A DNA stretch of 64,000 nucleotides, taken from positions 2,542,001-2,606,000 of the forward strand of contig NZ_FNSZ01000001.1 in assembly GCF_900105245.1 (NCBI RefSeq). The letters are read 5' to 3'. The notes under the pieces were generated by a model. The model saw only the letters and a program-made list of their open reading frames with translations. It had not been told where the DNA came from and made no database searches. Below, piece after piece: positions 52,924 to 64,000 of this stretch. The stretch is from Streptomyces sp. 1222.5 (lineage in GTDB: Bacteria; Actinomycetota; Actinomycetes; Streptomycetales; Streptomycetaceae). The number at the start of each line of letters is the position of its first letter. The first letter of the stretch is position 1. Both the position numbers and the translations under genes were made by a program.

Positions 52924-53394
52924 CTACGCGTGCTCCGCCTGGAACATCCAGTGGTGCTTCTCGAGGTCCGCCGTGATCCCGATGAAGATGTCCTGCGACA
53001 CTGGGTCCGCCTCGCCGGTGCCGTTCACCCGTTCCCGCATCCGGGTGATGACCGCGCCGAGCGCGTCCACCATCGACCCGACCGCGTCCCCGTCCTTGAT
53101 CCAGCCGGCCGGCGTGGCCCCGATGCCGCTGCCGGAGGCCACCGTGGCGGCACGACCGTCGGGCGGGACGCCCAGCGCGGAGGCACGCTCGGCCACCGTG
53201 TCGGAATGGACGCGCGCCGAGTCGACGACCTCGTCGAGCTGGAGGTGGATGGACCGGAAGCGCGGGCCGACGACGTTCCAGTGGATCTGCTTGGCGACGA
53301 GCGCCAGGTCCACCAGGTCGACGAGAGCGCCCTGCAGCGCCTGGGAAACGGTCTTGAGGTCCGCGTCGGCCAGCGGGCTCTTCACGACGTACAT
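52924..53394 (-). CDS. dpsB: Dps-family mini-ferritin DpsB
   Basis: A 156-aa DNA-protecting starvation ferritin, forming a dodecamer with inter-subunit ferroxidase sites. The ligands appear as His38 (KQIHWNV), His50, Asp65 and Glu69 (HSDTVAER). The N-terminus is short, with only a small tail, and the C-terminus ends FQAEHA, without the long tail of other Streptomyces Dps. S. coelicolor has three Dps proteins, and this chromosomal place corresponds to DpsB as I recall. A terminator separates it from clgR upstream. ATG 53394. Confidence 0.9.
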   Translation of the reverse strand: MYVVKSPLADADLKTVSQALQGALVDLVDLALVAKQIHWNVVGPRFRSIHLQLDEVVDSARVHSDTVAERASALGVPPDGRAATVASGSGIGATPAGWIKDGDAVGSMVDALGAVITRMRERVNGTGEADPVSQDIFIGITADLEKHHWMFQAEHA

Positions 53395-53465
53395 GCCACT
53401 TCCTCCGGTGCTCGGGCGGGCTCACGTCCCTCCACGATGACCGCAGCACCCGGCACCGGCAACGC

Positions 53466-53485
53466 GAAAGCCCCGGCGGGCTTTC
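53466..53485 (-). terminator. Hairpin between clgR and dpsB
   Basis: GAAAGCCC (53466-53473) pairs with GGGCTTTC (53478-53485) with a 4-nt loop; a second stem CCAGGT/ACCTGG follows at 53485-53498. GCCCCGGC (53470-53477) could alternatively pair with GCCGGGGC (53507-53514). It probably ends the clgR transcript. Confidence 0.65.
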
Positions 53486-53552
53486 CAGGTTCACCTGGGG
53501 AAACCGGCCGGGGCCTCACTCGTATCGGGTTGCTGAGCCGCGCACGCGAAGT

Positions 53553-53927
53553 TCACGCGGCGACGACATCGACCGCCTCGGCGGGCGCCTTGATGGTCAC
53601 CCGTTCCGGTTTCACACCGGTCACCGACACGGTACCCAGCATCGGACGGACCGACGTGGGCACGGACTCGGTGGCCGCGGCGGACCGCGCCAGTTCGGCG
53701 AGCGCCAGCTCGTCGCTCACTTCCCGCATGAGTTCCGACATCCGTACGTCCAGCGCGTCGCAGATGGCGGAGAGCAGTTCGGAGGACGCCTCCTTCTGCC
53801 CCCGCTCCACCTCGGAGAGATAGCCGAGTGAGACTCGGGCGGACGAGGAGACTTCGCGCAGAGTACGGCCCTGGCGTTGGCGCTGCCGACGCAGCACGTC
53901 ACCCAGCAGGCGACGGAGCAGAATCAT
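53553..53927 (-). CDS. clgR: ClgR-type XRE regulator of protease genes
   Basis: A 124-aa Cro/C1-type regulator. The helix-turn-helix is at about residues 10-65 ([41 protein letters not shown]), very close to actinobacterial ClgR, which activates clp and lon genes after stress. The C-terminus ends V-D-V-V-A-A; streptomycete ClgR is reported to be degraded by ClpP because of its terminal Ala-Ala. In mycobacteria it lies near pgsA and ftsK, as here. The ATG at 53927 has GGAGGGAG upstream. Confidence 0.85.
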   Translation of the reverse strand: MILLRRLLGDVLRRQRQRQGRTLREVSSSARVSLGYLSEVERGQKEASSELLSAICDALDVRMSELMREVSDELALAELARSAAATESVPTSVRPMLGTVSVTGVKPERVTIKAPAEAVDVVAA

Positions 53928-54036
53928 CGGTGGCTCCCTCCTCGGACCGCGTAGCCGCATCCTTCACGCCCCACCGTACCGCCTTGCGCCGCGGCCGTGC
54001 GGGGAGCGATGTCGTGTTCACTCAGGGCTGCAAACA

Positions 54037-54582
54037 TCAAAACCCCCCGTTCCGTTCCGTATCCTGTGCCCGCTCATTCCCGGTCTGTTCGCCCGCAAGC
54101 CGCTCCAGGAGCTCTGCGAGTACGCTCCGTACACTCTCCATACGAATTTCCGCACGGCTGCCGTTCAACCGCAGGGCCTCGACTTTTCCGCCACCGGCGC
54201 AACCGGGACGGGCGGTCAGGGGCCCGTCGACGGCCACGAAGACCGTCCCGACGGGCTGTCCGTCCTGCGGATCGGGGCCGGCGACTCCGGTCGTCGCGAT
54301 GCCCCAGTCGGCCCCCAGGGCCTTGCGCACGCCTGCCGCCATCTGGCCCGCGACCTGCGGATCCACGGCTCCGCGCTGCGCCAGCAGAACGGGGTCGACG
54401 CCCAGCAACTCGTGCTTGAGCCCGGTGGCGTAGGCGGTGACCGAGCCCCGGAAGACCTTGGAGGCCCCGGGCACGCTCGTGATCTCCGCCGCTACCAGGC
54501 CACCCGTGAGCGACTCCGCGACGGCGAGGGTCTCGCCCCTCACTGTCAGTAGTCGCACCACTTCGGTGGCCTGTGCAGTCAC
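54037..54582 (-). CDS. cinA: CinA C-terminal-domain protein (NMN amidohydrolase-like)
   Basis: A 181-aa protein corresponding only to the CinA/PncC C-terminal domain. Motifs are VAESLTGGLVAAEITSVPGASKVFRGSVTAYAT, KHELLGV and GIATTGVAGPDPQDGQPVGTVFVAV. PncC hydrolyses nicotinamide mononucleotide to nicotinate mononucleotide and ammonia. The N-terminal molybdopterin-like domain of full CinA is absent. The GTG at 54582 overlaps the pgsA stop by 4 nt (GTGA). In many bacteria cinA is next to recA; here it lies 14 kb away. Confidence 0.9.
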   Translation of the reverse strand: MTAQATEVVRLLTVRGETLAVAESLTGGLVAAEITSVPGASKVFRGSVTAYATGLKHELLGVDPVLLAQRGAVDPQVAGQMAAGVRKALGADWGIATTGVAGPDPQDGQPVGTVFVAVDGPLTARPGCAGGGKVEALRLNGSRAEIRMESVRSVLAELLERLAGEQTGNERAQDTERNGGF

Positions 54583-55418
54583 GCTTCCGTCTCCTCCAAC
54601 GCCGCCGCGCGCTCGGCCATTCCCTGCCGGCGCAGGACAATGGCTTGTCTTACGTAGTCGAGGCCGGTGACGACGGTGAGGACGACCGCCGCGGCCATCA
54701 CCCAGAACCTGAGGGTGGCCAGCCAGCCCGTCAGCGCCAGGACGTACATTCCGACAGCCACGCCCTGGGTGAGCGTCTTGATCTTGCCCCCGCGGCTGGC
54801 GGGAATCACGCCGTAGCGGATGACGAGGAAGCGCAGCAGCGTGATGCCGAGTTCCCGGCCGAGGATCACGGCCGTGACCCACCACGGCAGGTCGCCGAGG
54901 CCGGAGAGACAGATGAGCGCCGCCCCCATGATCGCCTTGTCGGCGATGGGGTCGGCGATCTTCCCGAAGTCGGTGACCAGGTTGTAGGTGCGCGCCAGGT
55001 GCCCGTCGAACAGGTCGGTGATCATGGCGATGGCGAAGGCCGCCCAGGCCAGCGAGCGCCAGGCCGGGTCGTAGCCGCCGTCGGCCAGCATCAGCGCCAC
55101 GAAACCGGGGACCAGGAGCAGCCGGAGCATGGTCAGCAGATTGGCGACGTTCCAGACACTCGCCTGGTTGACGGCCGCTGCCGCGATCTTCGCACCGCGC
55201 GCGGGCCGGCCGCCGCTCTCCGCGCCGGCGCCCGCACCCCCGGCGTCCGTGCCACGGCCGTCGGGGCCGGTGACGGAAGCGGGGGCGGACCCGGGGACCG
55301 CGCCGGCGGCACCATGGGCAGATGGGGAGACCTCGGAGACGACGCCCTCGGCGGCGGAACCCCGCGCGCCGTGCGCGCCGGAGGAGCCGCCCGCGGCGGA
55401 TGCCGGGACTCCGGTCAT
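54579..55418 (-). CDS. pgsA: CDP-alcohol phosphatidyltransferase PgsA
   Basis: A 279-aa membrane enzyme for phosphatidylglycerophosphate synthesis from CDP-diacylglycerol and glycerol 3-phosphate. The family motif is seen as [26 protein letters not shown] (D-G-x2-A-R-x8-G-x3-D-x3-D), with about five helices after it. The first 85 residues are Ala/Gly-rich and not in bacterial homologues. The ATG at 55418 overlaps the rimO stop (ATGA) and the gene overlaps cinA, so rimO-pgsA-cinA is a tightly coupled operon. Confidence 0.92.
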   Translation of the reverse strand: MTGVPASAAGGSSGAHGARGSAAEGVVSEVSPSAHGAAGAVPGSAPASVTGPDGRGTDAGGAGAGAESGGRPARGAKIAAAAVNQASVWNVANLLTMLRLLLVPGFVALMLADGGYDPAWRSLAWAAFAIAMITDLFDGHLARTYNLVTDFGKIADPIADKAIMGAALICLSGLGDLPWWVTAVILGRELGITLLRFLVIRYGVIPASRGGKIKTLTQGVAVGMYVLALTGWLATLRFWVMAAAVVLTVVTGLDYVRQAIVLRRQGMAERAAALEETEA

Positions 55419-56887
55419 CTGCCCGCCTCCTCGGTACACACGAGCGAGCCGGTCAGCGGCTCGGCCACCAGATCGACACCTTCCGTGCCGACCACCTTCG
55501 CCTCGACCATACGTCCGACGCTCAGGCCTTCGCCGCTCGTGAGCAGCACCTGGCCGTCCGTCTCGGGGGCCTGGTGCTCGGCACGGCCGTACACGCCCTC
55601 CTCGTCGTCCACCGACTCGACCAGCACGTGCACCGTCTGGCCGACGCGCTCCTCGGCGCGCTGCGAGACGAGTTCCTCGGCCAGCCGGGAGATGTGCGCC
55701 AGACGCTCGGTGACGACGTCCTCGTCCAGCTTGTTCTCGTAGGTGGCGGCCTCCGTGCCCTCCTCGTCGGAGTACCCGAAGACACCGATGGCGTCCAGGC
55801 GGGCGCCGTTCAGGAAGCGCTCCAGCTCGGCGAGGTCGGACTCGCTCTCGCCGGGGAAGCCGACGATGAAGTTGGAGCGCACACCGGCCTCGGGGGCCTT
55901 GCTCCGGATGGTGTCGAGCAGCTCCAGGAAGCGGTCGGTGTCGCCGAAGCGGCGCATAGCGCGCAGCACGTCGGGAGCGGAGTGCTGGAAGGACAGGTCG
56001 AAGTACGGCACGACCTTGGGCGTCGAGGTCAGTACGTCGATCAGCCCGGGGCGCATCTCGGCCGGCTGGAGGTAGCTGACCCGCACCCGCTCGATGCCGT
56101 CGACGTCCGCCAGGTTGGGCAGCAGGGACTCCAGCAGGCGGATGTCGCCCAGGTCCTTGCCGTAGGAGGTGTTGTTCTCGGAGACCAGCATGATCTCCTT
56201 CACACCCTGCTCGGCCAGCCAGCGGGTCTCGTTCAGCACGTCGCTGGGGCGGCGGGAGATGAAGGAGCCGCGGAAGGACGGGATGGCGCAGAAGGAGCAG
56301 CGCCGGTCGCAGCCGGAGGCGAGCTTCACCGAGGCGACCGGGGAACCGTCCAGGCGGCGGCGCAGCGGGGCGCGGGGGCCCGAGGCGGGCGCCACGCCCT
56401 CCGGGAGGTCGGTGGGGCCGTGGCCGGGCAGCGCGACGGCGGCGGCCGATTCCTGCCGCTCGGCAGGGCTGATCGGCAGCAGCTTGCGGCGGTCGCGCGG
56501 GGTGTGGGCGGCGTGGATGCCGCCGGACAGGATGGTCTGCAGGCGGTCGGAGATGTCCGCGTAGTCGTCGAAGCCGAGCACGCCGTCGGCCTCGGGCAGC
56601 GCCTGGGCCAGTTCCTTGCCGTACCGCTCGGCCATGCAGCCCACCGCCACGACGGCCTGGGTTCTGCCGTGGTCCTTGAGGTCGTTGGCCTCCAGCAGGG
56701 CGTCGACGGAGTCCTTCTTCGCGGCTTCCACGAAGCCACAGGTGTTGACCACGGCGACGTCGGCGTCCGCGGCGTCCTCGACGAGCTGCCAGCCGTCCGC
56801 CTCCAAACGGCCTGCGAGCTCCTCGGAATCCACCTCGTTACGAGCGCAGCCGAGAGTGACGAGTGCGACGGTACGGCGTTCAGGCAT
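55415..56887 (-). CDS. rimO: Ribosomal protein S12 methylthiotransferase RimO
   Basis: A 490-aa radical-SAM methylthiotransferase, distinct from MiaB. The MTTase domain cysteines are in [27 protein letters not shown] and VGCMAERYG; the radical-SAM motif is [21 protein letters not shown], and a TRAM domain lies near the C-terminus. RimO methylthiolates an Asp of S12. The insertion at about residues 150-190 is Pro/Ala/Gly-rich. ATG 56887, with 24 in-frame upstream residues rejected as non-family. Confidence 0.94.
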   Translation of the reverse strand: MPERRTVALVTLGCARNEVDSEELAGRLEADGWQLVEDAADADVAVVNTCGFVEAAKKDSVDALLEANDLKDHGRTQAVVAVGCMAERYGKELAQALPEADGVLGFDDYADISDRLQTILSGGIHAAHTPRDRRKLLPISPAERQESAAAVALPGHGPTDLPEGVAPASGPRAPLRRRLDGSPVASVKLASGCDRRCSFCAIPSFRGSFISRRPSDVLNETRWLAEQGVKEIMLVSENNTSYGKDLGDIRLLESLLPNLADVDGIERVRVSYLQPAEMRPGLIDVLTSTPKVVPYFDLSFQHSAPDVLRAMRRFGDTDRFLELLDTIRSKAPEAGVRSNFIVGFPGESESDLAELERFLNGARLDAIGVFGYSDEEGTEAATYENKLDEDVVTERLAHISRLAEELVSQRAEERVGQTVHVLVESVDDEEGVYGRAEHQAPETDGQVLLTSGEGLSVGRMVEAKVVGTEGVDLVAEPLTGSLVCTEEAGR

Positions 56888-56977
56888 GGGCTCAAGACTA
56901 CTTTGTCTCACGGACAGCCCACGTCGACGGGGTTGGCCGATCTTGGCCGACCCCGTCACACCGGCTCCCCCAAGGCC

Positions 56978-57820
56978 TTATCCGACCTCGGGGTCGCCCT
57001 TGGTGTACGTGAGGCGCTCCACGGCGCCCGGCCGGAAGTCGTCCTCGATCTTCTTGCCGTTGACGTAGAGCTGGATGGCGCCGGCGTCACCGAGGATCAG
57101 GTTGATCTTGGTGCTGTCCTGGAAGGTCTTGGACTCGCCCTTCTTCAGCAGTCCGTCGAAGAGCATCCGGCCGTTGTGGTCCTTGGCCGAGATCCAGCTC
57201 CGCCCGTTCGGCGCGCTGACCTGGACGGTCACCTTGTCCTGGGGGGCCGCGGCGATGGCGCTGTCGGAGGGCTCGCCGCTCGGCGCGGCGGGCTTCTCCT
57301 TCTTGGGCCTGGGCTTGGCGGACTTGCTGACGGAGGGCTTGGTGCCGTCGGCGACCTGCGACTTCGCGTCGCTGCCGTCGCCACCGCCCTTGAACGCGGT
57401 GAACCCGACGAAGCCGATCACGACGACGATCGCGGCGACCATGGCCGCGGTCCAGTTCGGTCCGCGACGCTCGGGACGGATCCGCTCCGCCTCGAACAGG
57501 GGTGCGGCCGGGGTGGGTGCGGGACGGCCGCCGTGCTCGGCGTCGAACTGGGCGATCAACGGCTCGGGATCGAGGTGGACGGCCCTGGCCAGCGTGCGGA
57601 GGTGCCCACGGGCGTACACGTCGCCGCCGCAGGGCGCGAAGTCGTCCGCTTCGATGGCGTGCACGATGGCGATACGGACACGAGTGGCGCTGCTGACTTC
57701 GTCCACGGTGAGCCCGGCCGCGATCCGCGCCTGCTGGAGGGCACGGCCCACGGAGATTCGGGGTTCCCGGGACTCGTCGTGGAAGGGACGCTCGTCTTCA
57801 GGGGAGTTGCCGAGGGACAC
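56978..57820 (-). CDS. RodZ-like helix-turn-helix membrane protein (DUF4115)
   Basis: A 280-aa protein. The cytoplasmic Cro-like helix-turn-helix is at about residues 20-90 (VGRALQQARIAAGLTVDEVSSATRVRIAIVHAIEADDF). One TM segment lies at about 124-142 (AAMVAAIVVVIGFVGF), then a Lys/Pro-rich linker and an outer C-terminal DUF4115-like domain. This is the RodZ architecture, linked to cell-shape control. The GTG at 57820 has AAAGG 8 nt upstream; an alternative GTG at 57847 has weaker support. It is 90 nt before rimO. Confidence 0.85.
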   Translation of the reverse strand: MSLGNSPEDERPFHDESREPRISVGRALQQARIAAGLTVDEVSSATRVRIAIVHAIEADDFAPCGGDVYARGHLRTLARAVHLDPEPLIAQFDAEHGGRPAPTPAAPLFEAERIRPERRGPNWTAAMVAAIVVVIGFVGFTAFKGGGDGSDAKSQVADGTKPSVSKSAKPRPKKEKPAAPSGEPSDSAIAAAPQDKVTVQVSAPNGRSWISAKDHNGRMLFDGLLKKGESKTFQDSTKINLILGDAGAIQLYVNGKKIEDDFRPGAVERLTYTKGDPEVG

Positions 57821-58122
57821 GGGGGCGCCTTTCGAGCGTGTAGCCACCTGTGCTGGAAGCTCAGTCTAGGGGGGGTACGAAAGGGTGGGGCAACCGGGCG
57901 GTCTGACTTTGTACGCCATCGGAATGGCCGGACATTCCGCTGGCTGGACAGGCAGGTACCCCGGGTTGAGACCCTTACCGGTCCTCTCGCTCAACTTGAC
58001 GTACGACAAAGGGAAACGGTTGCTCGCCGATCTCTAACAGGTGCATCACGGCGATGCGGCCACCCGGCGTACGAGGATCCCGCCCGTAGGCGTGACCCGT
58101 CTCGGCCGAACGGCCCTTCGCC
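57821..58122. other. 302-bp gap between ftsK and the RodZ-like gene
   Basis: No gene seen. A 6-bp inverted repeat, GGAATG (57921-57926) with CATTCC (57933-57938), is the only clear structure. I find no convincing promoter or terminator by eye, although a promoter for the downstream gene is expected here. Confidence 0.5.
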
Positions 58123-60894
58123 CTAACCGTCAGACTCCCCGCGAATCACCGCGAGCACGCCGTCCAGCTCGTCAGGCTTCACAAGAACGTCACGTGCCTT
58201 GGACCCCTCGCTGGGACCGACGATGTTGCGGGACTCCATGAGGTCCATGAGCCGCCCGGCCTTGGCGAAGCCGACACGCAGCTTCCGCTGGAGCATGGAC
58301 GTCGACCCGAACTGGGTGGAGACCACCAGCTCGGCCGCCTGGCAGAGCAGGTCGAGGTCGTCGCCGATGTCCTCGTCGATCTCCTTCTTCTGCTTGGTGC
58401 CCACGGTGACGTCGTCCCGGAAGACCGGCGCCATCTGGTCCTTGCAGTGCTGGACGACGACCGCGACCTCTTCCTCGGTCACGAAGGCGCCCTGCATCCG
58501 GGTGGGCTTGTTCGCGCCCATCGGCAGGAAGAGGCCGTCACCCTTGCCGATGAGTTTCTCGGCGCCGGGCTGGTCGAGGATGACCCGGGAGTCGGCGAGC
58601 GAGGAGGTGGCGAAGGCCAGCCGGGAGGGCACGTTGGCCTTGATCAGACCGGTGACCACGTCGACCGACGGGCGCTGCGTGGCGAGCACCAGGTGGATGC
58701 CGGCCGCGCGCGCGAGCTGCGTGATGCGCACGATGGCGTCCTCGACGTCGCGCGGGGCCACCATCATCAGGTCGGCGAGCTCGTCGACGATCACCAGCAG
58801 GTACGGGTAGGGCTGCAGCTCCCGCTCGCTGCCCTCCGGCGGCTTGACCTTGCCCTCGCGGACGGCACGGTTGAAGTCGTCGATGTGCCGGTAGCCGTAC
58901 GCGGCGAGGTCGTCGTAGCGCAGGTCCATCTCGCGGACGACCCACTGCAGCGCCTCGGCGGCCCGCTTGGGATTGGTGATGATCGGCGTGATCAGGTGCG
59001 GGATGCCCTCGTAGGCGGTCAGCTCGACCCGCTTGGGGTCGACGAGGATCATCCGGACGTCCTCCGGGGTCGCCCGCATCATGACCGAGGTGATCAGACA
59101 GTTGATGCAGGACGACTTGCCGGAGCCCGTCGCACCGGCGACCAGCATGTGCGGCATCTTCGCGAGCGAGTGCATCACGTACCCGCCCTCGACGTCCTTG
59201 CCGAAGGCGACCAGCATCGGGTCGTCGTCCTCGGCGGACTCCGCGAGACGCAGCACGTCGCCGAGGTTGACCATCTCCCGGTCGGTGTTCGGGATCTCGA
59301 TGCCCACCGCGGACTTCCCGGGGATGGGACTGATGATCCGTACGTCGGGGCTGGCGACGGCGTACGCGATGTTCTTGGTGAGCGCGGTGATCCGCTCGAC
59401 CTTCACCGCGGGGCCGAGCTCGACCTCGTAGCGGGTGACCGTCGGCCCGCGGGTGAAGCCGGTGACGGCCGCGTCGACCTTGAACTCGGTGAAGACCTGG
59501 GTGAGCGAGGCGACGACCGCGTCGTTGGCGGCGCTGCGCGCCTTGCCCGGGCCGCCGCGCGCGAGCAGGTCCAGGGACGGCAGCGCGTAGGTGATGTCGC
59601 CGGACAGCTGGAGCTGCTCCGCGCGCGCGGGCAGGTCGCGCGGTTCGTCCGGGGCCTTCTTGGTGAGGTCGGGGACCGGCCCGGAGGCGAGCCTCTCCTG
59701 CTTGGGCCGTGCGGCGGGGACCGGCGGGGGCGCGGCCGGCGTCTCCGGCTCGGACGCGTCCGCCGGCTTCGGTGCGGGCGCGGGCGTCGGCACCGGTGTG
59801 GTGTCCTCGCGGTCGCCGACGCCGACGCCCTGGGTGAGGTCGGCGACGAGCGGGGAGGGCGGCATGCCGTGCAGGACGGCACCGTCGAGCGCGGCGGCAG
59901 CCGCCGCCGCGACGTCCACGGCGTCCATCTGGCGCCGCGGATCGGGCTGGGGCACCGCGGACCGCCGGGGCCGGCCGCGACGCTGCGAGAGAGCCGCCGC
60001 CTCGGCGCTGTCGGGGTCGTACACCCCGGGGGCGCTCGTACGCTTGCGGGGGCGCGCGGGGAGCGCTTCGCGCCACTGCTCGTCGTAGCGCTCCTCGTCC
60101 TCCGTGAAGTCCGCGTCCTCGCGGTCGGGGAGGACGCCCAGGGTGACGCCGAGCGCGCGCAGGCGCTGCGGGATGGCGTTGACCGGGGTGGCGGTCACCA
60201 CGAGCAGCCCGAAGACCGTCAGCAGCACCAGCAGGGGTACGGCGAGGACCTCGGTCATGGTGTACGTCAGCGGGGTCGCCGCCGCCCAGCCGACGAGGCC
60301 ACCGGCGTCCCTTATGGCCTGCATGCCGGCGCTGCGCGCGGGCGAGCCGCAGGCGATGTGGACCTGGCCGAGCACGCCGACGACGAGCGCGGACAGGCCG
60401 ATCACGATCCGGCCGTTGGCCTCCGGCTGCTCGGGGTGGCGCACGAGCCGTACGCCGATCACCGCGAGCAGTATCGGCACCAGCAGGTCGAGCCGGCCGA
60501 AGGCGCCGGTGACCAGGATCTCCACCAGGTCCCCGACCGGACCCTTCAGGTCGGCCCAGGTGCCGGCGGCGACGATCAGGGCGACACCGAACAGCAGCAG
60601 CGCCACGCCGTCCTTGCGGTGGGCCGGGTCGAGGTTCTTCGCGCCCTGCCCTATGCCGCGGAAGACGGCGCCGACGGCGTGCGCCAGCCCGAGCCAGACG
60701 GCGCGCGCGAGCCGGTACACGCCCCCGGTGGGACTGGGGGCCGGCTTCGGCGGCGCGGCCTTCCTCGGCGCCCGCTTGGCGGGCGCCTTCTTGACCGGTG
60801 CCTTCTTCGCGGCGGCCTTCCGCGCCGGAGCCTTCGCGGGAGCGGCCGCCTTCTTCGCGGGCGGCTTCTTGGCTGCGGAGGGACGTGAGGCCAT
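58123..60894 (-). CDS. ftsK: FtsK/SpoIIIE-type DNA translocase
   Basis: A 923-aa DNA pump for chromosome segregation at septa. An extremely Lys/Ala-rich tail (about 8-53) precedes four transmembrane helices at about 100-250. A long Pro-rich linker (about 270-430) leads to the motor domain: Walker A GATGSGKSSC near 620, the Walker B region VIVDELADLM, and LVLATQRPSVDVVTG. The C-terminal gamma winged helix (TSMLQRKLRVGFAKAGRLMDLMESRNIVGPSEGSKARDV) reads orienting DNA sequences. ATG 60894 follows a non-family 27-residue extension. Confidence 0.95.
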   Translation of the reverse strand: MASRPSAAKKPPAKKAAAPAKAPARKAAAKKAPVKKAPAKRAPRKAAPPKPAPSPTGGVYRLARAVWLGLAHAVGAVFRGIGQGAKNLDPAHRKDGVALLLFGVALIVAAGTWADLKGPVGDLVEILVTGAFGRLDLLVPILLAVIGVRLVRHPEQPEANGRIVIGLSALVVGVLGQVHIACGSPARSAGMQAIRDAGGLVGWAAATPLTYTMTEVLAVPLLVLLTVFGLLVVTATPVNAIPQRLRALGVTLGVLPDREDADFTEDEERYDEQWREALPARPRKRTSAPGVYDPDSAEAAALSQRRGRPRRSAVPQPDPRRQMDAVDVAAAAAAALDGAVLHGMPPSPLVADLTQGVGVGDREDTTPVPTPAPAPKPADASEPETPAAPPPVPAARPKQERLASGPVPDLTKKAPDEPRDLPARAEQLQLSGDITYALPSLDLLARGGPGKARSAANDAVVASLTQVFTEFKVDAAVTGFTRGPTVTRYEVELGPAVKVERITALTKNIAYAVASPDVRIISPIPGKSAVGIEIPNTDREMVNLGDVLRLAESAEDDDPMLVAFGKDVEGGYVMHSLAKMPHMLVAGATGSGKSSCINCLITSVMMRATPEDVRMILVDPKRVELTAYEGIPHLITPIITNPKRAAEALQWVVREMDLRYDDLAAYGYRHIDDFNRAVREGKVKPPEGSERELQPYPYLLVIVDELADLMMVAPRDVEDAIVRITQLARAAGIHLVLATQRPSVDVVTGLIKANVPSRLAFATSSLADSRVILDQPGAEKLIGKGDGLFLPMGANKPTRMQGAFVTEEEVAVVVQHCKDQMAPVFRDDVTVGTKQKKEIDEDIGDDLDLLCQAAELVVSTQFGSTSMLQRKLRVGFAKAGRLMDLMESRNIVGPSEGSKARDVLVKPDELDGVLAVIRGESDG

Positions 60895-61018
60895 GGGTGT
60901 GAGGTTACCGGGGGAGACGACAGCGGACACGTGTGCCCACAGCTTCACCCGTTCGTGTCGCCCCTGCCGAGGCACGGAACTGACACACGCTCATGGGCAA
61001 CTGCGCTCCGCCTGTACG

Positions 61019-61699
61019 TCAGTTCGTGGCCGGCAGGGACGCACCACCGGGACCCGCGCCCGGCTCCAGCGCGTCGAGGGCGCGGCGCAACCCGGTGAGT
61101 TTGCGCTCCAGATGGGCGGCGGTGGCCACCGCCGCCGCGTCCGCCGAGTCGTCGTCCAGTTGCTTGGACAGCGCCTCCGCCTGCTCCTCGACGGCCGCGA
61201 GCCGCGCGGACAGCTCGGCGAGCAGCCCGGCGGACTCCTTGCCGCCGACCGCGCCCTTGCCGCCGCCCTCCAACTGGAGCCGCAGCAGAGCCGCCTGCTC
61301 CCGCAGCTGGCAGTTCTTCATGTACAGCTCGACGAACACCGAGACCTTGGCCCGCAGCACCCACGGGTCGAACGGCTTGGAGATGTAGTCGACCGCGCCC
61401 GCCGCGTACCCGCGGAACGTGTGGTGCGGGCCGTGGTTGATCGCCGTGAGAAAGATGATCGGGATGTCCCGGGTCCGCTCGCGCCGCTTGATGTGCGCGG
61501 CGGTCTCGAACCCGTCCATGCCCGGCATCTGGACGTCCAGCAGAATGACCGCGAAATCGTCCGTGAGCAGCGCTTTGAGCGCTTCCTCCCCGCTCGATGC
61601 CCGCACCAGCGTCTGATCGAGCGCAGAGAGGATGGCCTCCAGCGCCAGCAGATTCTCCGGCCGGTCATCGACCAGGAGGATCTTGGCCTTCTGCACCAT
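61019..61699 (-). CDS. osaB: Response regulator OsaB
   Basis: A 226-aa protein with an N-terminal receiver domain (about 1-125; DD in LLVDDR, phospho-acceptor in ILLDVQMPGMDG, Lys in YISKPFD) and a C-terminal coiled-coil-like tail, with no DNA-binding domain. It corresponds by neighbours to OsaB, required in S. coelicolor for growth under osmotic stress together with OsaA. The ATG at 61699 has GAGGAGGG 6 nt upstream. It is 292 nt downstream of the osaA stop and precedes ftsK. Confidence 0.85.
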   Translation of the reverse strand: MVQKAKILLVDDRPENLLALEAILSALDQTLVRASSGEEALKALLTDDFAVILLDVQMPGMDGFETAAHIKRRERTRDIPIIFLTAINHGPHHTFRGYAAGAVDYISKPFDPWVLRAKVSVFVELYMKNCQLREQAALLRLQLEGGGKGAVGGKESAGLLAELSARLAAVEEQAEALSKQLDDDSADAAAVATAAHLERKLTGLRRALDALEPGAGPGGASLPATN

Positions 61700-61991
61700 G
61701 GCCCGCCCTCCTCGCCCCGGCGGTACACCGGGCGCCGCCCCAGGGGACGACTCCCTTTCGCCGCCCGTCCTTGTGCCGGTCATCGTAGCCGCACCCCGCC
61801 CGTCGCCACACCCTGTCACCGTGATGTCACTGTGCACATAGCGGAAACGCGGCAGGAGCCCGGATGGTTCCCGGAATCCGGGATTCCCACACGTTCGCCA
61901 CCCACATCATCCGACAACTCCGTGTGCACACCGAAGGTTCCCGCCGCGTTCACGTCCGGTGCGCGAGGGGCGGTCACCGCGCCCGTGCCGG
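61700..61991. other. 292-bp gap between osaA and osaB
   Basis: No gene is supported here. It should hold the osaB promoter, but I see no clear -35/-10 pair by eye. Confidence 0.4.

Positions 61992-64000
<2,009 letters not shown>

Noticed and set aside
60955..60985. TGTCAGTT near the ftsK start as another damage promoter
   Set aside because: There is no TAnnnT at the right distance, so the match is partial.

Overview
This is a 64 kb piece of a Streptomyces chromosome. The DNA is very GC-rich, GTG starts are common, and the gene order matches, as I recall it, the conserved S. coelicolor core from lexA (SCO5803) down to osaA (SCO5748). It is ordinary chromosomal core, with no tRNA, rRNA, IS element, prophage or CRISPR array seen. 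About 55 protein genes are supported. The window cuts lexA at its left end and osaA at its right end.

Layout. 1-2.4 kb: end of lexA and a DinG-type helicase. 2.6-7.2 kb: a three-gene NRPS-independent siderophore operon (aminotransferase, IucA/IucC synthetase, GNAT acetyltransferase). 7.6-17.3 kb: secreted serine protease, hflX, M1 aminopeptidase, rshA, dapF, membrane protein, miaA. 17.4-24.3 kb: small proteins, extradiol dioxygenase-like protein, miaB, PP2C phosphatase, MarR regulator, large lipoprotein. 24.4-31.8 kb: MazG-like pyrophosphohydrolase, orphan TAXI binding protein, and the gluRK two-component system divergent from the gluABCD glutamate uptake operon. 32-34.8 kb: flavin monooxygenase, then a cysteine dioxygenase-rhodanese operon preceded by a Cys-rich leader peptide. 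34.9-43.4 kb: FtsX-type permease, recX, recA, AI-2E-type membrane protein and small genes. 43.5-45.6 kb: AraC regulator with azlCD. 45.7-51.6 kb: lhr helicase and nei2 glycosylase. 51.8-64 kb: SDR, dpsB, clgR, cinA-pgsA-rimO, a RodZ-like protein, ftsK, and osaB/osaA.

Genome maintenance is the main theme: lexA, dinG, mazG, recA/recX, lhr-nei2, dpsB and clgR. Reading the upstream regions shows four matches to the LexA-independent RecA-NDp (PafBC-type) damage promoter, TTGTCRGTG-N8-TAnnnT, before dinG, mazG, recA and lhr. In three of them the predicted transcript starts at or within a few bases of the start codon. recA also has a LexA-type SOS box further upstream. The other strong regulatory find is at the cysteine dioxygenase gene: a 28-codon leader ORF ending in C-V-C-R-P-S-C, whose last codons can pair perfectly over 8 bp with the downstream ribosome binding site. 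This suggests translation-coupled cysteine sensing.

Functions and symbols rest on motifs and on remembered family and synteny knowledge. No database search was run.
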